DNA of 64,000 bases, from positions 248,001-312,000 of the forward strand of contig NZ_AP021870.1 in NCBI RefSeq assembly GCF_026001925.1. The letters run 5' to 3'. Every line of letters starts with the position of its first letter. Positions within the stretch are counted from its first letter, which is position 1. Origin of the DNA: Vibrio gangliei (lineage in GTDB: Bacteria > Pseudomonadota > Gammaproteobacteria > Enterobacterales > Vibrionaceae). The notes under the pieces are model-generated. The model was not told where the DNA came from. It saw only the letters and a list, made by a program, of their open reading frames with translations, and searched no databases. Below, piece by piece: positions 8,507 to 16,796 of this stretch. Position numbers and translations under genes: made by a program.

Positions 8507-9940
8507 TTAATGCCCAGTCATAAAGACCAATTTAGCGATAAAAATAGCGGTGAGTACGTACATACAAATCGAGACTTCTTTGCTCTTTCCCGTTGCCACT
8601 TTCAGCACAGTGTAAGTGATGAAACCGAGTGCGATACCATTGGCGATAGAAAAGGTCAGCGGCATCATGAGCGCGGTAATGGCAGCAGGAGCGGCATCGG
8701 TAAAGTCATTCCACTTAATGTGCTGCATACTGCTCATCATTACGAACGCAACATAAATTAAAGCGCCCGCGGTAGCATAACCAGGGATCATGCCTGCTAG
8801 CGGCGAAACAAAAATCGCAGCAATAAATAATAAGCCAACCACAACCGAAGATAAGCCAGTTCGAGCGCCGGCTGCGACCCCCGCGGCACTTTCAACGTAG
8901 CTCGTTACAGGAGGGCAGCCTACACACGCACCGGCTACGCTGGCGATACTGTCTGCTTTTAATGCTTTACGTAGGTCTTTAATTTTGCCCGTTTGTTCAT
9001 CGACCAAGTGCGCTCGTTGCGCGACACCCATCAAAGTACCCGCTGTGTCGAACATATTGACGAACAAGAAAGCCAAAATCACGCTGATCATAGAGACTTC
9101 TAGCGCACCACTAATGTCCATTGCCATAAAGGTTGGTGCTAGGCTAGGAGGAGTATCAAAAATGCCGTGATACTCGACAATGCCCATGAAAAAGCCAATT
9201 AACGTGACAGAGAAAATACCAATCAATACTGCACCAAATACGTTACGTTCACTCAGCACGCTAATGATCAAAAAACAGACCGCGGCGAGTACGGCACTCG
9301 GCTGAGTGAAATCACCAAGCGAAACTAACGTCGCTGGGCTTTCTACTACAATGCCTGCTGTTTTTAAGCCGATTAAGCCCAAAAACAAGCCCACACCAGC
9401 AGTCATCGAATAACGTAAACTATGCGGGATACTGTCAATGATCCATTCACGAAAACTGCTGTAACTCATGGCGACAAACAGCACACTTGAAATGAATACT
9501 GCGCCTAAGGCGACTTCCCAGGTGTAGCCCATTTCACCGACAACAGTAAAAGCGAAGAAAGCATTTAAGCCCATGCCCGGTGCCAGTCCGACCGGCCAAT
9601 TAGCATAAAAGGCCATTAATAACGTGCCGATGGCCGCGCCGACACAAGTCGCAACGAATAATGCCCCCGCATCCATACCGGAAGTGGCCATGATTGATGG
9701 GTTTACGAAGATAATGTAAGCCATGGTGGCAAAAGTGGTGATACCGCCAATGATTTCAGATTTAACTGTGGTGCCATGTTCTTTCAGTTTGAAGAAACGT
9801 TCGAGCAAACCCGTTGGTTGGCTTGATTCTGGCGTTAAGGTTTCGCTGTTTGAATTTTCCACTGTCTTGATTCCTTGTGGTTTGGCATCTACTTGCAACG
9901 TCGTCAAATGAGGCTGCTGAGATAGAGAGCTTGACGCCAA
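8507..9940 (-). CDS. NCS2-family purine permease (AzgA-type)
   Basis: Inner-membrane nucleobase:cation symporter, about 477 aa, of the AzgA/YicO/PbuG branch (adenine, guanine, hypoxanthine). Family signatures are visible: GGITTFATMAYIIFVNP, GLAPGMGLNAFFAF, FVNMFDTAGTLMGVA and ACVGCPPVTSYVESAAG, with 12 or so hydrophobic segments. The start is uncertain: the longest in-frame start is TTG 9940 with no good ribosome site, and the first ~45 residues are polar and poorly conserved, so a downstream start such as GTG within IKTVENS is possible. Its position beside urate-degradation genes suggests it brings in purines for that pathway; exact substrate is inferred, not shown. Confidence 0.88.
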   Translation of the reverse strand: MASSSLSQQPHLTTLQVDAKPQGIKTVENSNSETLTPESSQPTGLLERFFKLKEHGTTVKSEIIGGITTFATMAYIIFVNPSIMATSGMDAGALFVATCVGAAIGTLLMAFYANWPVGLAPGMGLNAFFAFTVVGEMGYTWEVALGAVFISSVLFVAMSYSSFREWIIDSIPHSLRYSMTAGVGLFLGLIGLKTAGIVVESPATLVSLGDFTQPSAVLAAVCFLIISVLSERNVFGAVLIGIFSVTLIGFFMGIVEYHGIFDTPPSLAPTFMAMDISGALEVSMISVILAFLFVNMFDTAGTLMGVAQRAHLVDEQTGKIKDLRKALKADSIASVAGACVGCPPVTSYVESAAGVAAGARTGLSSVVVGLLFIAAIFVSPLAGMIPGYATAGALIYVAFVMMSSMQHIKWNDFTDAAPAAITALMMPLTFSIANGIALGFITYTVLKVATGKSKEVSICMYVLTAIFIAKLVFMTGH

Positions 9941-10014
9941 TTGAGGCGTAAGAAGCCCTGAAGAACATCATGATCTTCACACCGGTTTAATAAAATGGGC
10001 ATTTCCCTTGACTG

Positions 10015-10049
10015 GATGAAATAGCCGACAGCAAACGGGCTATTTCATC
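10015..10049. other. Long hairpin between uraH and the purine permease gene
   Basis: A perfect 12-bp stem, GATGAAATAGCC with GGCTATTTCATC, around an 11-nt loop. There is no T-run on the minus strand, so it may be an intercistronic processing or attenuation structure rather than a full terminator. Confidence 0.55.
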
Positions 10050-10060
10050 GAATCTTTTGA

Positions 10061-10414
10061 TTAGCTACCGCGATAGGTTGAGAAGCTATAAGGTGAGCAA
10101 AGTAGTGGCACATGATAGTGGCTGCTTTGATCGTTAATACCAAAACGAATTGAAATGTCATCTAAAAATGGGACTTCGTCGAGCGTGACACCACGTTGCT
10201 GAAAGTAGGCCGCTGTGTGAAAAATCAATTCATATTTACCCGTTTCAAATTCTGCTCCCTCTAATAGCGGTGAATCGGTACGGCCATCAAAGTTCGTCAT
10301 GACGGTTTTGATCTTTTGCGCCCCTTGCTCAGTAATACGAAAAAGCTCAACTTTAATGTCACTGCCTGGCACACCACTGGCGGTATCTAAAACGTGTGTT
10401 GTAAGTTTTCCCAT
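10061..10414 (-). CDS. uraH: 5-hydroxyisourate hydrolase (transthyretin-like)
   Basis: Hydrolyses 5-hydroxyisourate to OHCU, the second step of urate breakdown. 117 aa. Hallmarks are [14 protein letters not shown] at the N-terminus, the conserved His in [16 protein letters not shown] and the C-terminal YRGS tetrapeptide diagnostic of the family. I choose ATG 10414 because AGGG lies six bases upstream of it, whereas ATG 10420 directly abuts that site. No Sec signal, so cytoplasmic. Divergent from puuE, sharing a 460-bp control region; same direction as the permease downstream. Confidence 0.95.
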   Translation of the reverse strand: MGKLTTHVLDTASGVPGSDIKVELFRITEQGAQKIKTVMTNFDGRTDSPLLEGAEFETGKYELIFHTAAYFQQRGVTLDEVPFLDDISIRFGINDQSSHYHVPLLCSPYSFSTYRGS

Positions 10415-10877
10415 GGTCATCCCTGTTGATTGTGAAAGAAATGTGAATATTTGGATTTAATTATGTACACAAGATTGTGTTAGGTAAAGCTGACTGTATA
10501 AAAAATTAGCAACAGATCATGCTATGTCGGCTTTGGTATTTTGCTTGTAATTTTATATCTGGTTGAAATTTAATGATTTTATTCTTTTTTTGGCATGCTG
10601 AAATCTACTATAAAAATCGAGCATTATTTGACTAATAAGTCAGGTTTTTAGTTGTGACAGGGTGAATAGTGCGCGAGTTAACAAGATGTGAAGAAAATAA
10701 TTTGCCATGTTTTAATAATTGTATACAATCAATAAAACAAAGATTAAAGTTCGTTCGAAAAAGCAAACTGCAGTCGTATTCTGTACCGTTAGAAACCAGT
10801 CGTGCAGATTAAAAATCCAGGCCTCGACAGTAAGCAGAACGTAATTGAATTCAGGGATGATTAATAAGGAGAGGTTC
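10415..10877. promoter_or_regulatory. Divergent uraH/puuE control region
   Basis: About 460 bp without a gene between the two arms of the urate cluster. Apart from the palindrome at 10718-10729, it has a second weaker TGTACA-centred site near 10464-10469 (TTATGTACACAA) close to uraH, and AT-rich tracts. It presumably holds both promoters. Confidence 0.5.
10718..10729. promoter_or_regulatory. Perfect palindrome ATTGTATACAAT, candidate GntR-type operator
   Basis: Twelve-base perfect palindrome with the T-GTATAC-A core seen in operators of FadR-subfamily GntR regulators. It lies 149 bp before the puuE start. No regulator gene is in the window, so which protein binds is unknown. Confidence 0.5.
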
Positions 10878-11798
10878 ATGAGCAGTGATTATCCACGTAA
10901 CCTAATTGGTTATGGAAAAGAACTACCTCACGCACAATGGCCAAACGATGCCAGAGTTGCCGTTTCATTTGTATTGAATTACGAAGAGGGCGGTGAGCGT
11001 TGTACGTTACACGGTGATAAAGAATCTGAAGCGTTTTTGTCTGAAATTATTGGTGCGCAACCTTTCCCTAATGCTCGACACATCAGCATGGAATCCATCT
11101 ACGAATACGGTAGTCGTGCTGGCGTATGGCGTATTCTGAAACTTTTCGAGCAATTCAATTATCCGTTGACCGCTTTCGTGGTCGGTATGGCGGCAGAACG
11201 CCACCCTGACGTTATAAAGGAAATGGTGAAAGCGGGCCATGAGATCTGTAGCCATGGTTATCGTTGGTTGGATTATCACAATATCGATATTGATACCGAA
11301 CGTGAACACATGCAAAAAGCGATTGATGTGATTAAAGACATCACAGGTGAGCGCCCTTACGGTTGGTACACAGGCCGCAATGGTGTGAATACGCGTAAAT
11401 TAGTCGCAGAAGAAGGTGGCTTTTTATATGACTCAGATGCCTACGATGACGACTTACCCTATTGGCATACCGAAGGACCGAAGCCTCAACTTGTTATTCC
11501 CTATACGCTCGATACCAATGATATGCGCTTTGCAACTAACCAAGGCTTTCATACCGGTGAGCAATTCTTCCAATATTTGAAAGATGCATTTGATACTTTG
11601 TATGAAGAAGGGGCAGAAACGCCAAAAATGATGTCGGTGGGTTTGCACTGTCGTTTGATTGGTCGCCCAGCACGTATTCAAGGTTTGAAGCGCTTTATGG
11701 AATATGTCAAACAGCACGACAAAGTATGGGTGTGCCGTCGTATTGATATTGCGAAACATTGGCATGAATGTCATCCACATCCAGACATGCTCAAGTAA
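10878..11798 (+). CDS. puuE: Allantoinase PuuE (polysaccharide-deacetylase fold)
   Basis: Hydrolyses allantoin to allantoate. 306 aa, metal-independent PuuE type rather than the amidohydrolase AllB. It begins DYPRNLIGYGKELPHAQWPN, a strong PuuE signature, and carries the NodB-like core: SFVLNYEEGGER, the EICSHGYRWLDYH motif, and GWYTGRNGVNTRKLV. Start chosen at ATG 10878 because AAGGAGAGGTTC sits just upstream; an in-frame ATG 33 bp earlier lacks this. First gene of the rightward arm puuE-uraD-allA-puuD. Confidence 0.94.
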   Translation: MSSDYPRNLIGYGKELPHAQWPNDARVAVSFVLNYEEGGERCTLHGDKESEAFLSEIIGAQPFPNARHISMESIYEYGSRAGVWRILKLFEQFNYPLTAFVVGMAAERHPDVIKEMVKAGHEICSHGYRWLDYHNIDIDTEREHMQKAIDVIKDITGERPYGWYTGRNGVNTRKLVAEEGGFLYDSDAYDDDLPYWHTEGPKPQLVIPYTLDTNDMRFATNQGFHTGEQFFQYLKDAFDTLYEEGAETPKMMSVGLHCRLIGRPARIQGLKRFMEYVKQHDKVWVCRRIDIAKHWHECHPHPDMLK

Positions 11799-11824
11799 TC
11801 AGAAAATAGAAATACAATGGAAGC

Positions 11825-11871
11825 ATAAATAAGCAAATAAAAATAAATAAGCAAATAAAAATAAATAAGCA
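11825..11871 (+). repeat. 18-bp tandem repeat before uraD
   Basis: ATAAATAAGCAAATAAAA occurs twice exactly and a third time in part (about 2.6 copies). The last copy runs into an ATG (11872) that has no ribosome site. It is A-rich and likely unstructured; possibly a slippage-prone spacer. Confidence 0.8.
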
Positions 11872-11889
11872 ATGAAAAGGGAAGCGATC

Positions 11890-12405
11890 GTGGCACTATT
11901 TAAGACATGTAAACCAAGCCAAATGACCAAAGCTGAGTTTGTAGAAACCTTCGCAGATATCTACGAACACAGCCCTTGGGTAGCCGAGCGTACATTTGAT
12001 AAGGGGTTAAATGAGACCTCGGATGATATTGAAAATTTACACGCGGCAATGGCCAAAACCATGTTAGATGCTTCGCCACAAGAGCAATTAGACTTGATCA
12101 ACGCTCACCCGGATTTAGCTGGCAAAGCCGCAATTAATGGTGAATTGACTGCTGCTTCAACCTCCGAGCAAGCTGGCGCAGGTATTAGCCAATGTACGCC
12201 AGAAGAATTTGCACAATTTACCGATTTTAATGAGCGATACAAAGCTCGTTTTCAGTTCCCTTTTATCATGGCGGTAAAAGGGGCGAACCGTCACCAAATC
12301 TTGGCCTCGTTTGCCGAGAGAATTCACAACGATAAAGAAACCGAGTTTGCGACAGCAATCGCTCAGATCAATAAGATCGCTCTGTTTCGCCTGCAAGACA
12401 TGTAA
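11890..12405 (+). CDS. uraD: OHCU decarboxylase
   Basis: Decarboxylates 2-oxo-4-hydroxy-4-carboxy-5-ureidoimidazoline to S-allantoin. About 171 aa. The catalytic-His segment LINAHPDLAGKAA, the following STSEQAGAG with its conserved Glu, and FPFIMAVKGANRHQIL are all characteristic. I favour GTG at 11890, which has AAAGGGA seven bases upstream, over ATG 11872, which sits in the tandem repeat without a ribosome site. 91 bp after puuE, 94 bp before allA. Confidence 0.94.
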   Translation: MALFKTCKPSQMTKAEFVETFADIYEHSPWVAERTFDKGLNETSDDIENLHAAMAKTMLDASPQEQLDLINAHPDLAGKAAINGELTAASTSEQAGAGISQCTPEEFAQFTDFNERYKARFQFPFIMAVKGANRHQILASFAERIHNDKETEFATAIAQINKIALFRLQDM

Positions 12406-12499
12406 ATCATAAAAGGGAATGAGGACTGTCTAGACACGAGGACGTCTTGATCTGTTGAGATAACGTCCCACTCAGCTAGAAAATTACGGAAGGGATAAC

Positions 12500-13033
12500 A
12501 TGACTGTAGACACCATTATTTCACTTGAAGTCGAACCATTAACTAAAGAGGCCTTTAAGCCATTTGGTGATGTGATTGATAAAGAAGTCAGTGACTATTT
12601 TATGATTAACAACGGCTCGACTCGACGCTATCACCGTATGGCAGATGTGGATGTGGCAGACAACGGTGGTGAACCCATCATCAGTATTTTCCAGGCTACC
12701 CCTTTAACGTACCCGTTGCATATTCAAATGATGGAGCGTCATCCTTTAGGCTCGCAAGCCTTTATTCCTCTTCTTGGTCACCCATACTTAATCGTGGTGG
12801 CAGAGAAAGGTGAAGATTTGCAACCCGAGGCATTACGCGCGTTTTTGAGCAACGGGCGTCAAGGTGTCAATTATCACAAAGGGGTTTGGCACCATCCAGT
12901 ATTGGCCCTTGAAGCCGATGATCAATTCTTAATTGTTGATCGTGCCGGAGAGGGCAATAACTGTGATGAAGTGTATTTTGAACCATCAACTAAAGTCATC
13001 TTGTCACTAGATAACTTACCTAAAGTTAAGTAA
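12500..13033 (+). CDS. allA: Ureidoglycolate lyase (AllA)
   Basis: Splits ureidoglycolate to glyoxylate and urea. 177 aa; cupin-like AllA family. Typical motifs are LTKEAFKPFGDVI near the N-terminus, MERHPLGSQAFIPL and NYHKGVWHHPVLAL. GAAGGGATAAC precedes ATG 12500. Its substrate would come from allantoate through an allantoicase or amidohydrolase, which is not present in this window. Confidence 0.92.
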   Translation: MTVDTIISLEVEPLTKEAFKPFGDVIDKEVSDYFMINNGSTRRYHRMADVDVADNGGEPIISIFQATPLTYPLHIQMMERHPLGSQAFIPLLGHPYLIVVAEKGEDLQPEALRAFLSNGRQGVNYHKGVWHHPVLALEADDQFLIVDRAGEGNNCDEVYFEPSTKVILSLDNLPKVK

Positions 13034-13186
13034 TTCATTGGGTTAGTCATGATCTAGTTTAGGTTGTTGTCGATATTAACCTGTTAAGCGCGATAGCCTG
13101 TTAAAAGAAGAGTCTGCTCAGAGCAAGTCGGTTCACCATATCCCGGCTTATTGTGCTCTAGACATGGAAAAGTTAAGGAGAAAATT

Positions 13187-14467
13187 ATGGATCCGCATAT
13201 TACCGAATGGCTCAACCTTGCAATTCGTTGGGTACACATGATCGTGGGTATCGCGTGGATTGGTGCGTCGTTCTACTTCGTTTGGCTTGAAAATAACTTA
13301 AACCGTGTGAACCCTAAAACCGGTTTATCAGGCGATTTATGGGCGATTCACGGTGGTGGTATTTACCATCTAGAAAAATACAAACTTGCGCCACCAAAAA
13401 TGCCAGACAACCTACATTGGTTTAAATGGGAAGCGTATTTCACTTGGATCACCGGTGTGCTGCTATTGGCGGTGGTGTACTACCTCAATGCGAATATCTA
13501 TCTGATTGCTCCTGGCTCAGGTTTAAGTGTGGGTGCTGCGATTGGTATTGGTGTGGGTTCATTGGTATCTGGTTGGGTTATTTACACATTATTGTGTGAT
13601 TCGCCATTGGGTAAGAAACCAATGCTATTGGGTATTGTGCTGTTCTTCTGTTTAGTAGGTGCCGCGTACGGGCTAAGCCAAGTATTCAGTGGACGTGGTG
13701 CCTACATTCACGTTGGTGCAATTATTGGTACCATCATGGTGGGTAACGTATTCTTCATCATCATGCCTGCGCAGCGTAACTTAGTGAAAGCAATTGAAGA
13801 GGGGACTGAACCTGATCCTGCACTGCCAGCGAAAGGTCTATTGCGCTCTCGTCACAATAACTACTTAACATTGCCAGTGCTGTTCATCATGATTAGTAAC
13901 CACTTCCCAAGCACGTATGGCTCGGAATACAACTGGTTAATTTTGGCGTGTTTAGCGGTATTCAGTATTTTGGTTCGTCATTACTTTAATACGCGTCATG
14001 GCAGCCAAAAATTTGCATGGGCGGTGCCTGTGGCGGTATTGGGTATGATAAGTCTTGCGTTTGTGACATCGAATAAAATGCCGAGCTTATCTCAACCTGA
14101 TGCGCCTGTCGCTCAACAACAAGCACCAACAGTCGATGACAATGCCTCTTCCGCAACCAGTGAGAATGCACAAGCAACCGAGCCGGCAACTGAGTCCAGC
14201 GCGGGTGAAGCCTCAGTGTTTGCTCAAGTGCAACTTGTGATCAAGGAGCGTTGTGTGGAATGTCACTCAGCAACGCCAACCAGCAATATGTTTGCGACAG
14301 CGCCCGCCGGTGTGATGTTGGATACGCCGGAAGAAATCCAAACTAATGCACCACGTATTCAATCTCAAGTTCAAACGCGTGTTATGCCATTAGGTAACTT
14401 AACCAAGATGACAGATGAAGAGCGTGAATTGGTCGTAGATTGGGTGAATGACGGCGCGAAAATCTAA
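13187..14467 (+). CDS. puuD: Membrane-bound urate hydroxylase with cytochrome c domain (PuuD)
   Basis: Oxidises urate to 5-hydroxyisourate and passes electrons to the respiratory chain. 426 aa. The N-terminal part (to ~residue 300) has about eight hydrophobic segments of the DUF989 type (LAIRWVHMIVGIAWIGASFY, IWAIHGGG-like LWAIHGGGIYHLEKYK). A Pro/Ala/Gln/Thr-rich linker follows, then a C-terminal cytochrome c domain with one haem motif CVECH and a Met in RVMPLGN as likely axial ligand. Start is ATG 13187 with AAGGAGAAAATT upstream. It replaces the soluble uricase (uricase/HpxO/HpyO) in this pathway. Terminator follows. Confidence 0.92.
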   Translation: MDPHITEWLNLAIRWVHMIVGIAWIGASFYFVWLENNLNRVNPKTGLSGDLWAIHGGGIYHLEKYKLAPPKMPDNLHWFKWEAYFTWITGVLLLAVVYYLNANIYLIAPGSGLSVGAAIGIGVGSLVSGWVIYTLLCDSPLGKKPMLLGIVLFFCLVGAAYGLSQVFSGRGAYIHVGAIIGTIMVGNVFFIIMPAQRNLVKAIEEGTEPDPALPAKGLLRSRHNNYLTLPVLFIMISNHFPSTYGSEYNWLILACLAVFSILVRHYFNTRHGSQKFAWAVPVAVLGMISLAFVTSNKMPSLSQPDAPVAQQQAPTVDDNASSATSENAQATEPATESSAGEASVFAQVQLVIKERCVECHSATPTSNMFATAPAGVMLDTPEEIQTNAPRIQSQVQTRVMPLGNLTKMTDEERELVVDWVNDGAKI

Positions 14468-14514
14468 CTACTAAAGTAAAAATATGTAATTCGTTCCATT
14501 TTGAATGGTAATGA

Positions 14515-14543
14515 TTGGCACCTTCCCTCGGGTGCCTTTTTTT
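14515..14543 (+). terminator. Terminator of the puuE-puuD operon
   Basis: GGCACC/GGTGCC stem, loop TTCCCTCG, then seven T residues, 50 bp after the puuD stop. Confidence 0.92.
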
Positions 14544-14591
14544 CGTCTGAACTAAAGAGCTATTAAAACTATGGCTGTTGTCTTTTTTGCA

Positions 14592-14945
14592 CTAGAGATG
14601 AACATCAGTATCCATCACTATCAATGTCATCGGGTCGATAGTATTTTTAGAATAATCCCATAGTTCTAACAAATCAGGACGATTTTCGCCTAAATACAGG
14701 CTTCCATATACAGCACAGTGCTTGCAGTAAAGGCAATCAGCTCCGTATGTTTCATCTTTTAGGCGAGCCACTCGAGAGTTAACGGTTTCCTTCCATTTAT
14801 GGCCTTTATTGCAGCACCAAATACGTAAAGTTTTGTCACTATGTTTCACTTCATTCGGTGGTCTGGTATTCTCATCACTATAATCAGCATCTAGTTTATT
14901 GGGAATAAAAATGGATAACAGTTTAATAGATGTTTTTCCGTACAT
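14592..14945 (-). pseudogene. Zinc-ribbon (DUF4379-like) protein fragment
   Basis: 117 codons with the repeat pattern of the probable zinc-ribbon family: RIWCCNKGHKWKETVNSR, then paired cysteines DCLYCKHC, then LELWDYSKNTIDP, which should lead into another W-x-C-x-x-GH unit but stops. Full members have several such repeats, so this looks cut at the C-terminal side and perhaps at the N-terminal side. It overlaps the start of the convergently unrelated rightward membrane ORF by 35 bp. Surrounded by other gene remnants, so I read it as a relic. Confidence 0.5.
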
Positions 14946-15159
14946 TGCTGGAGCTTTGAAACTTATAGTTTTAGGTATTGGGGCCTATTTTGCTATTAAG
15001 TGGCATTTTGATGAAGATAGAAGGTTAAGAGAAGAAGCTGGTGAAATTCTTGATAGGCCAAGTCTGATAAAAAAGGTGCTTCAAGTTCTAATCTTTGTGA
15101 TTTTATTAATATCGATAGTACTTCTAGTGATTTATTTAACTAACCAATTGCTCTACTAA
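14911..15159 (+). CDS. Small membrane protein, unknown function
   Basis: About 82 aa from ATG 14911, preceded by GGGAATAAAA. Two hydrophobic segments are visible: residues ~10-30 (YIAGALKLIVLGIGAYFAI) and ~58-80 (VLIFVILLISIVLLVIYL), separated by a charged loop (DEDRRLREEAGE). I do not recognise the family. It lies in a region of decayed genes, so expression is uncertain. Confidence 0.45.
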   Translation: MDNSLIDVFPYIAGALKLIVLGIGAYFAIKWHFDEDRRLREEAGEILDRPSLIKKVLQVLIFVILLISIVLLVIYLTNQLLY

Positions 15160-15228
15160 TAGCCAGTGTCACTCATTATATATTTGCTATGAGCAATTTT
15201 CATTGACTACTTCAACTGATAAATTCAA

Positions 15229-15365
15229 TTATATTGGATAATGCTCATCTTCATATCCTTCAACAAAAGAAGCTAGCAGTTCAATCTCATCACCTTCAGG
15301 TGTACCTGGCTTAGCGTCGAATATGGCTTCAATTCTCTTTAAAGCCATTCGATAGTCTTTTTTCG
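15229..15365 (-). pseudogene. HigA-type antitoxin, N-terminal remnant
   Basis: The minus strand reads [20 protein letters not shown] and then TPEGDEIELLASFVEGYEDE HYPI before a stop. This closely resembles the N-terminus of HigA antitoxins (the type with [12 protein letters not shown] and YEDKHYPI), whose helix-turn-helix part would follow but is missing. The upstream side abuts the truncated IS3 element, which has removed the first residues. No HigB toxin is nearby. Confidence 0.65.
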
Positions 15366-16025
15366 GAAGGCGTTAAAACCATGGCGGCCAGTATGAAGCG
15401 TCAAGATTTAACGCCGAAAGCCGCACGTAAATTTAAGTGCACTACGGACAGCAAGCATCAAATGCCTGTTGCTCCAAACTTGTTGGCTCAGAACTTTAAC
15501 GCAGCGGCTCCGAATCAAAAATGGGCGGGAGACATCACCTATGTTGCGACAAGCGAAGGCTGGCTGTACTTGGCAGTAATTATTGACCTTTAATCAAGAC
15601 AAGTAATCGGATGGTCTATGGATACCAGAATGGCGGCTACGCTGGTCTGTGACGCACTCTCAATGGCGTTGTTACGTCGTGGGTTCCCTGAGCAGGTTAT
15701 CGTTCATTGTGATCGAGGTAGTCAGTACTGCTCAAAAGATTATCGAGACCTCATAACTACTTATAATCTAAAACAAAGTATGAGTAGGAAAGGAAATTGC
15801 TGGGACAATGCTTGTGTTGAGAGCTTCTTCCATTCTATGAAAGTTGAAGCGATCCAATATGAGCCGATTATGACGAGAGACCAGATGCGTCAAACGATCT
15901 TCGAATACATAGAGGTTGATTATAATCGGACGAGAAGGCACAGTGCTCTTGGGTATCTAAGCCCAGTTAACTTTGAACAGCAAAATGTCGCTTAATGTGG
16001 TGTCCAGTCTTGCTGGATCAGATCA
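15366..16025 (+). mobile_element. Truncated IS3-family insertion sequence
   Basis: Right half of an IS3-group element. The right terminal repeat is present: its reverse complement begins TGATCTGATCCAGCAAGACT, close to the classic IS3 end. The left end, OrfA and the first part of OrfB are absent; the element begins abruptly at the HigA remnant. It cannot move on its own. Confidence 0.75.
15381..15995 (+). pseudogene. IS3-family transposase (OrfB) remnant with nonsense mutation
   Basis: The C-terminal DDE part of an IS3 OrfB. The first segment ends [10 protein letters not shown] with TAA at 15591-15593; the same frame then continues [20 protein letters not shown], so a Tyr codon appears to have become a stop. 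DDE residues are recognisable in [21 protein letters not shown] and [12 protein letters not shown]. The family end [13 protein letters not shown] is present. The N-terminal third is missing (reading starts within [13 protein letters not shown]). Confidence 0.85.
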
Positions 16026-16082
16026 ACTTGTTTAAAAAGCATTTAGTCTAACTCAGACTAAACACGCTTAGTTCTTCCTTTA

Positions 16083-16109
16083 AGCAGCGGGATGTCGGCT
16101 GCTTTTTTT
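16083..16109 (+). terminator. Rho-independent terminator-like hairpin
   Basis: AGCAGC/GCTGCT stem with a 9-nt loop followed by seven T residues, just past the IS end. It may be the original terminator of the interrupted locus. Confidence 0.7.
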
Positions 16110-16246
16110 GTTCTTTTTCTAATGAGGAAGAAATCAGGCAAGATGAAAATTTTAAATAATTGAATGAATTCTTGAGTTTTTTTTGAAAAGTTAGCTAGTC
16201 TTAGAACAGTGAGATTAGTTTGTTTTCAATAAAAAGGAGAATGCCG

Positions 16247-16486
16247 ATGTCAATAATTACATTCCTAATTATCGGTGCAATAGCAGGTTGGTTAGCTGGG
16301 CAAATCATGAAAGGCTCTGGTTTTGGCGTTGTAGGTAACATAGTCATTGGTATTGTGGGTTCAATTATTGGTGGCTTCGCTTTCAGTCTTCTAGGGCTTT
16401 CTTCTGGAGGATTCATTGGCTCAATTGTTACTGCTACCGTTGGTGCTGTGATCTTGTTGTATCTATCTCGTTTAATTAAGTCTTAA
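16247..16486 (+). CDS. GlsB/YeaQ/YmgE-family small membrane protein
   Basis: 79 aa, three glycine-rich hydrophobic segments: residues ~2-24 (IITFLIIGAIAGWLAGQIM), ~30-50 (GVVGNIVIGIVGSIIGGFAF) and ~55-75. This is the transglycosylase-associated / stress-response membrane family of unknown biochemical role. Start chosen at ATG 16247: AAGGAG lies 8 bases upstream; an ATG six bases earlier is too close to the ribosome site. Monocistronic, ended by a bidirectional terminator. Confidence 0.85.
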   Translation: MSIITFLIIGAIAGWLAGQIMKGSGFGVVGNIVIGIVGSIIGGFAFSLLGLSSGGFIGSIVTATVGAVILLYLSRLIKS

Positions 16487-16517
16487 TTCTGCAAAATTTC
16501 TGACTATCAGAAACAAC

Positions 16518-16555
16518 AAAAGCGCCGTCATTATCATTAATGGTGGCGCTTTTTG
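16518..16555. terminator. Bidirectional terminator
   Basis: AAAAGCGCC and GGCGCTTTTT, extended by TCATT/AATGG pairing, lie between convergent genes and would stop both. Confidence 0.88.
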
Positions 16556-16613
16556 CTTCTTTTTTATGCGAGTTTATTTGCTATGTTTTAACCTTAGCAT
16601 TAATGGATATTGT

Positions 16614-16796
16614 TTATTTTTCGATGACAATATCCCCTTGTTTATTTCTGTGTAAACTCGCTTTGTGGTTTTTAATTAACGTTGCTGCACAAGCAGGTTC
16701 GACCGCATGTAATTGGCCTTTGGCGCGTAATGAAGGAGTGCTCCATGTACTGTCTTTGTACATACCCGTTTCTTCATATTGAATAAGAACTTTCAT
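16614..16796 (-). CDS. Small hypothetical protein
   Basis: 60 aa beginning MKVLIQYEETGMYKDSTWST. A near-perfect ribosome site, TTGGAGGTAGAGT, directly precedes ATG 16796, and a bidirectional terminator follows, which makes it a credible gene despite its size. The protein is basic and soluble-looking, with two cysteine-free lobes except one Cys in EPACAAT. I do not recognise a family. Confidence 0.6.
   Translation of the reverse strand: MKVLIQYEETGMYKDSTWSTPSLRAKGQLHAVEPACAATLIKNHKASLHRNKQGDIVIEK

Noticed and set aside
9762..9980. Alternative N-terminal frame upstream of the purine permease (MKIMMFFRASYA...)
   Set aside because: It is out of frame with the permease and ends within it; no convincing frameshift join was found, so only the uncertain TTG start is reported.
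16540..16782. 80-codon rightward open frame
   Set aside because: It starts inside a bidirectional terminator and is antisense to a small gene with a near-perfect ribosome site.
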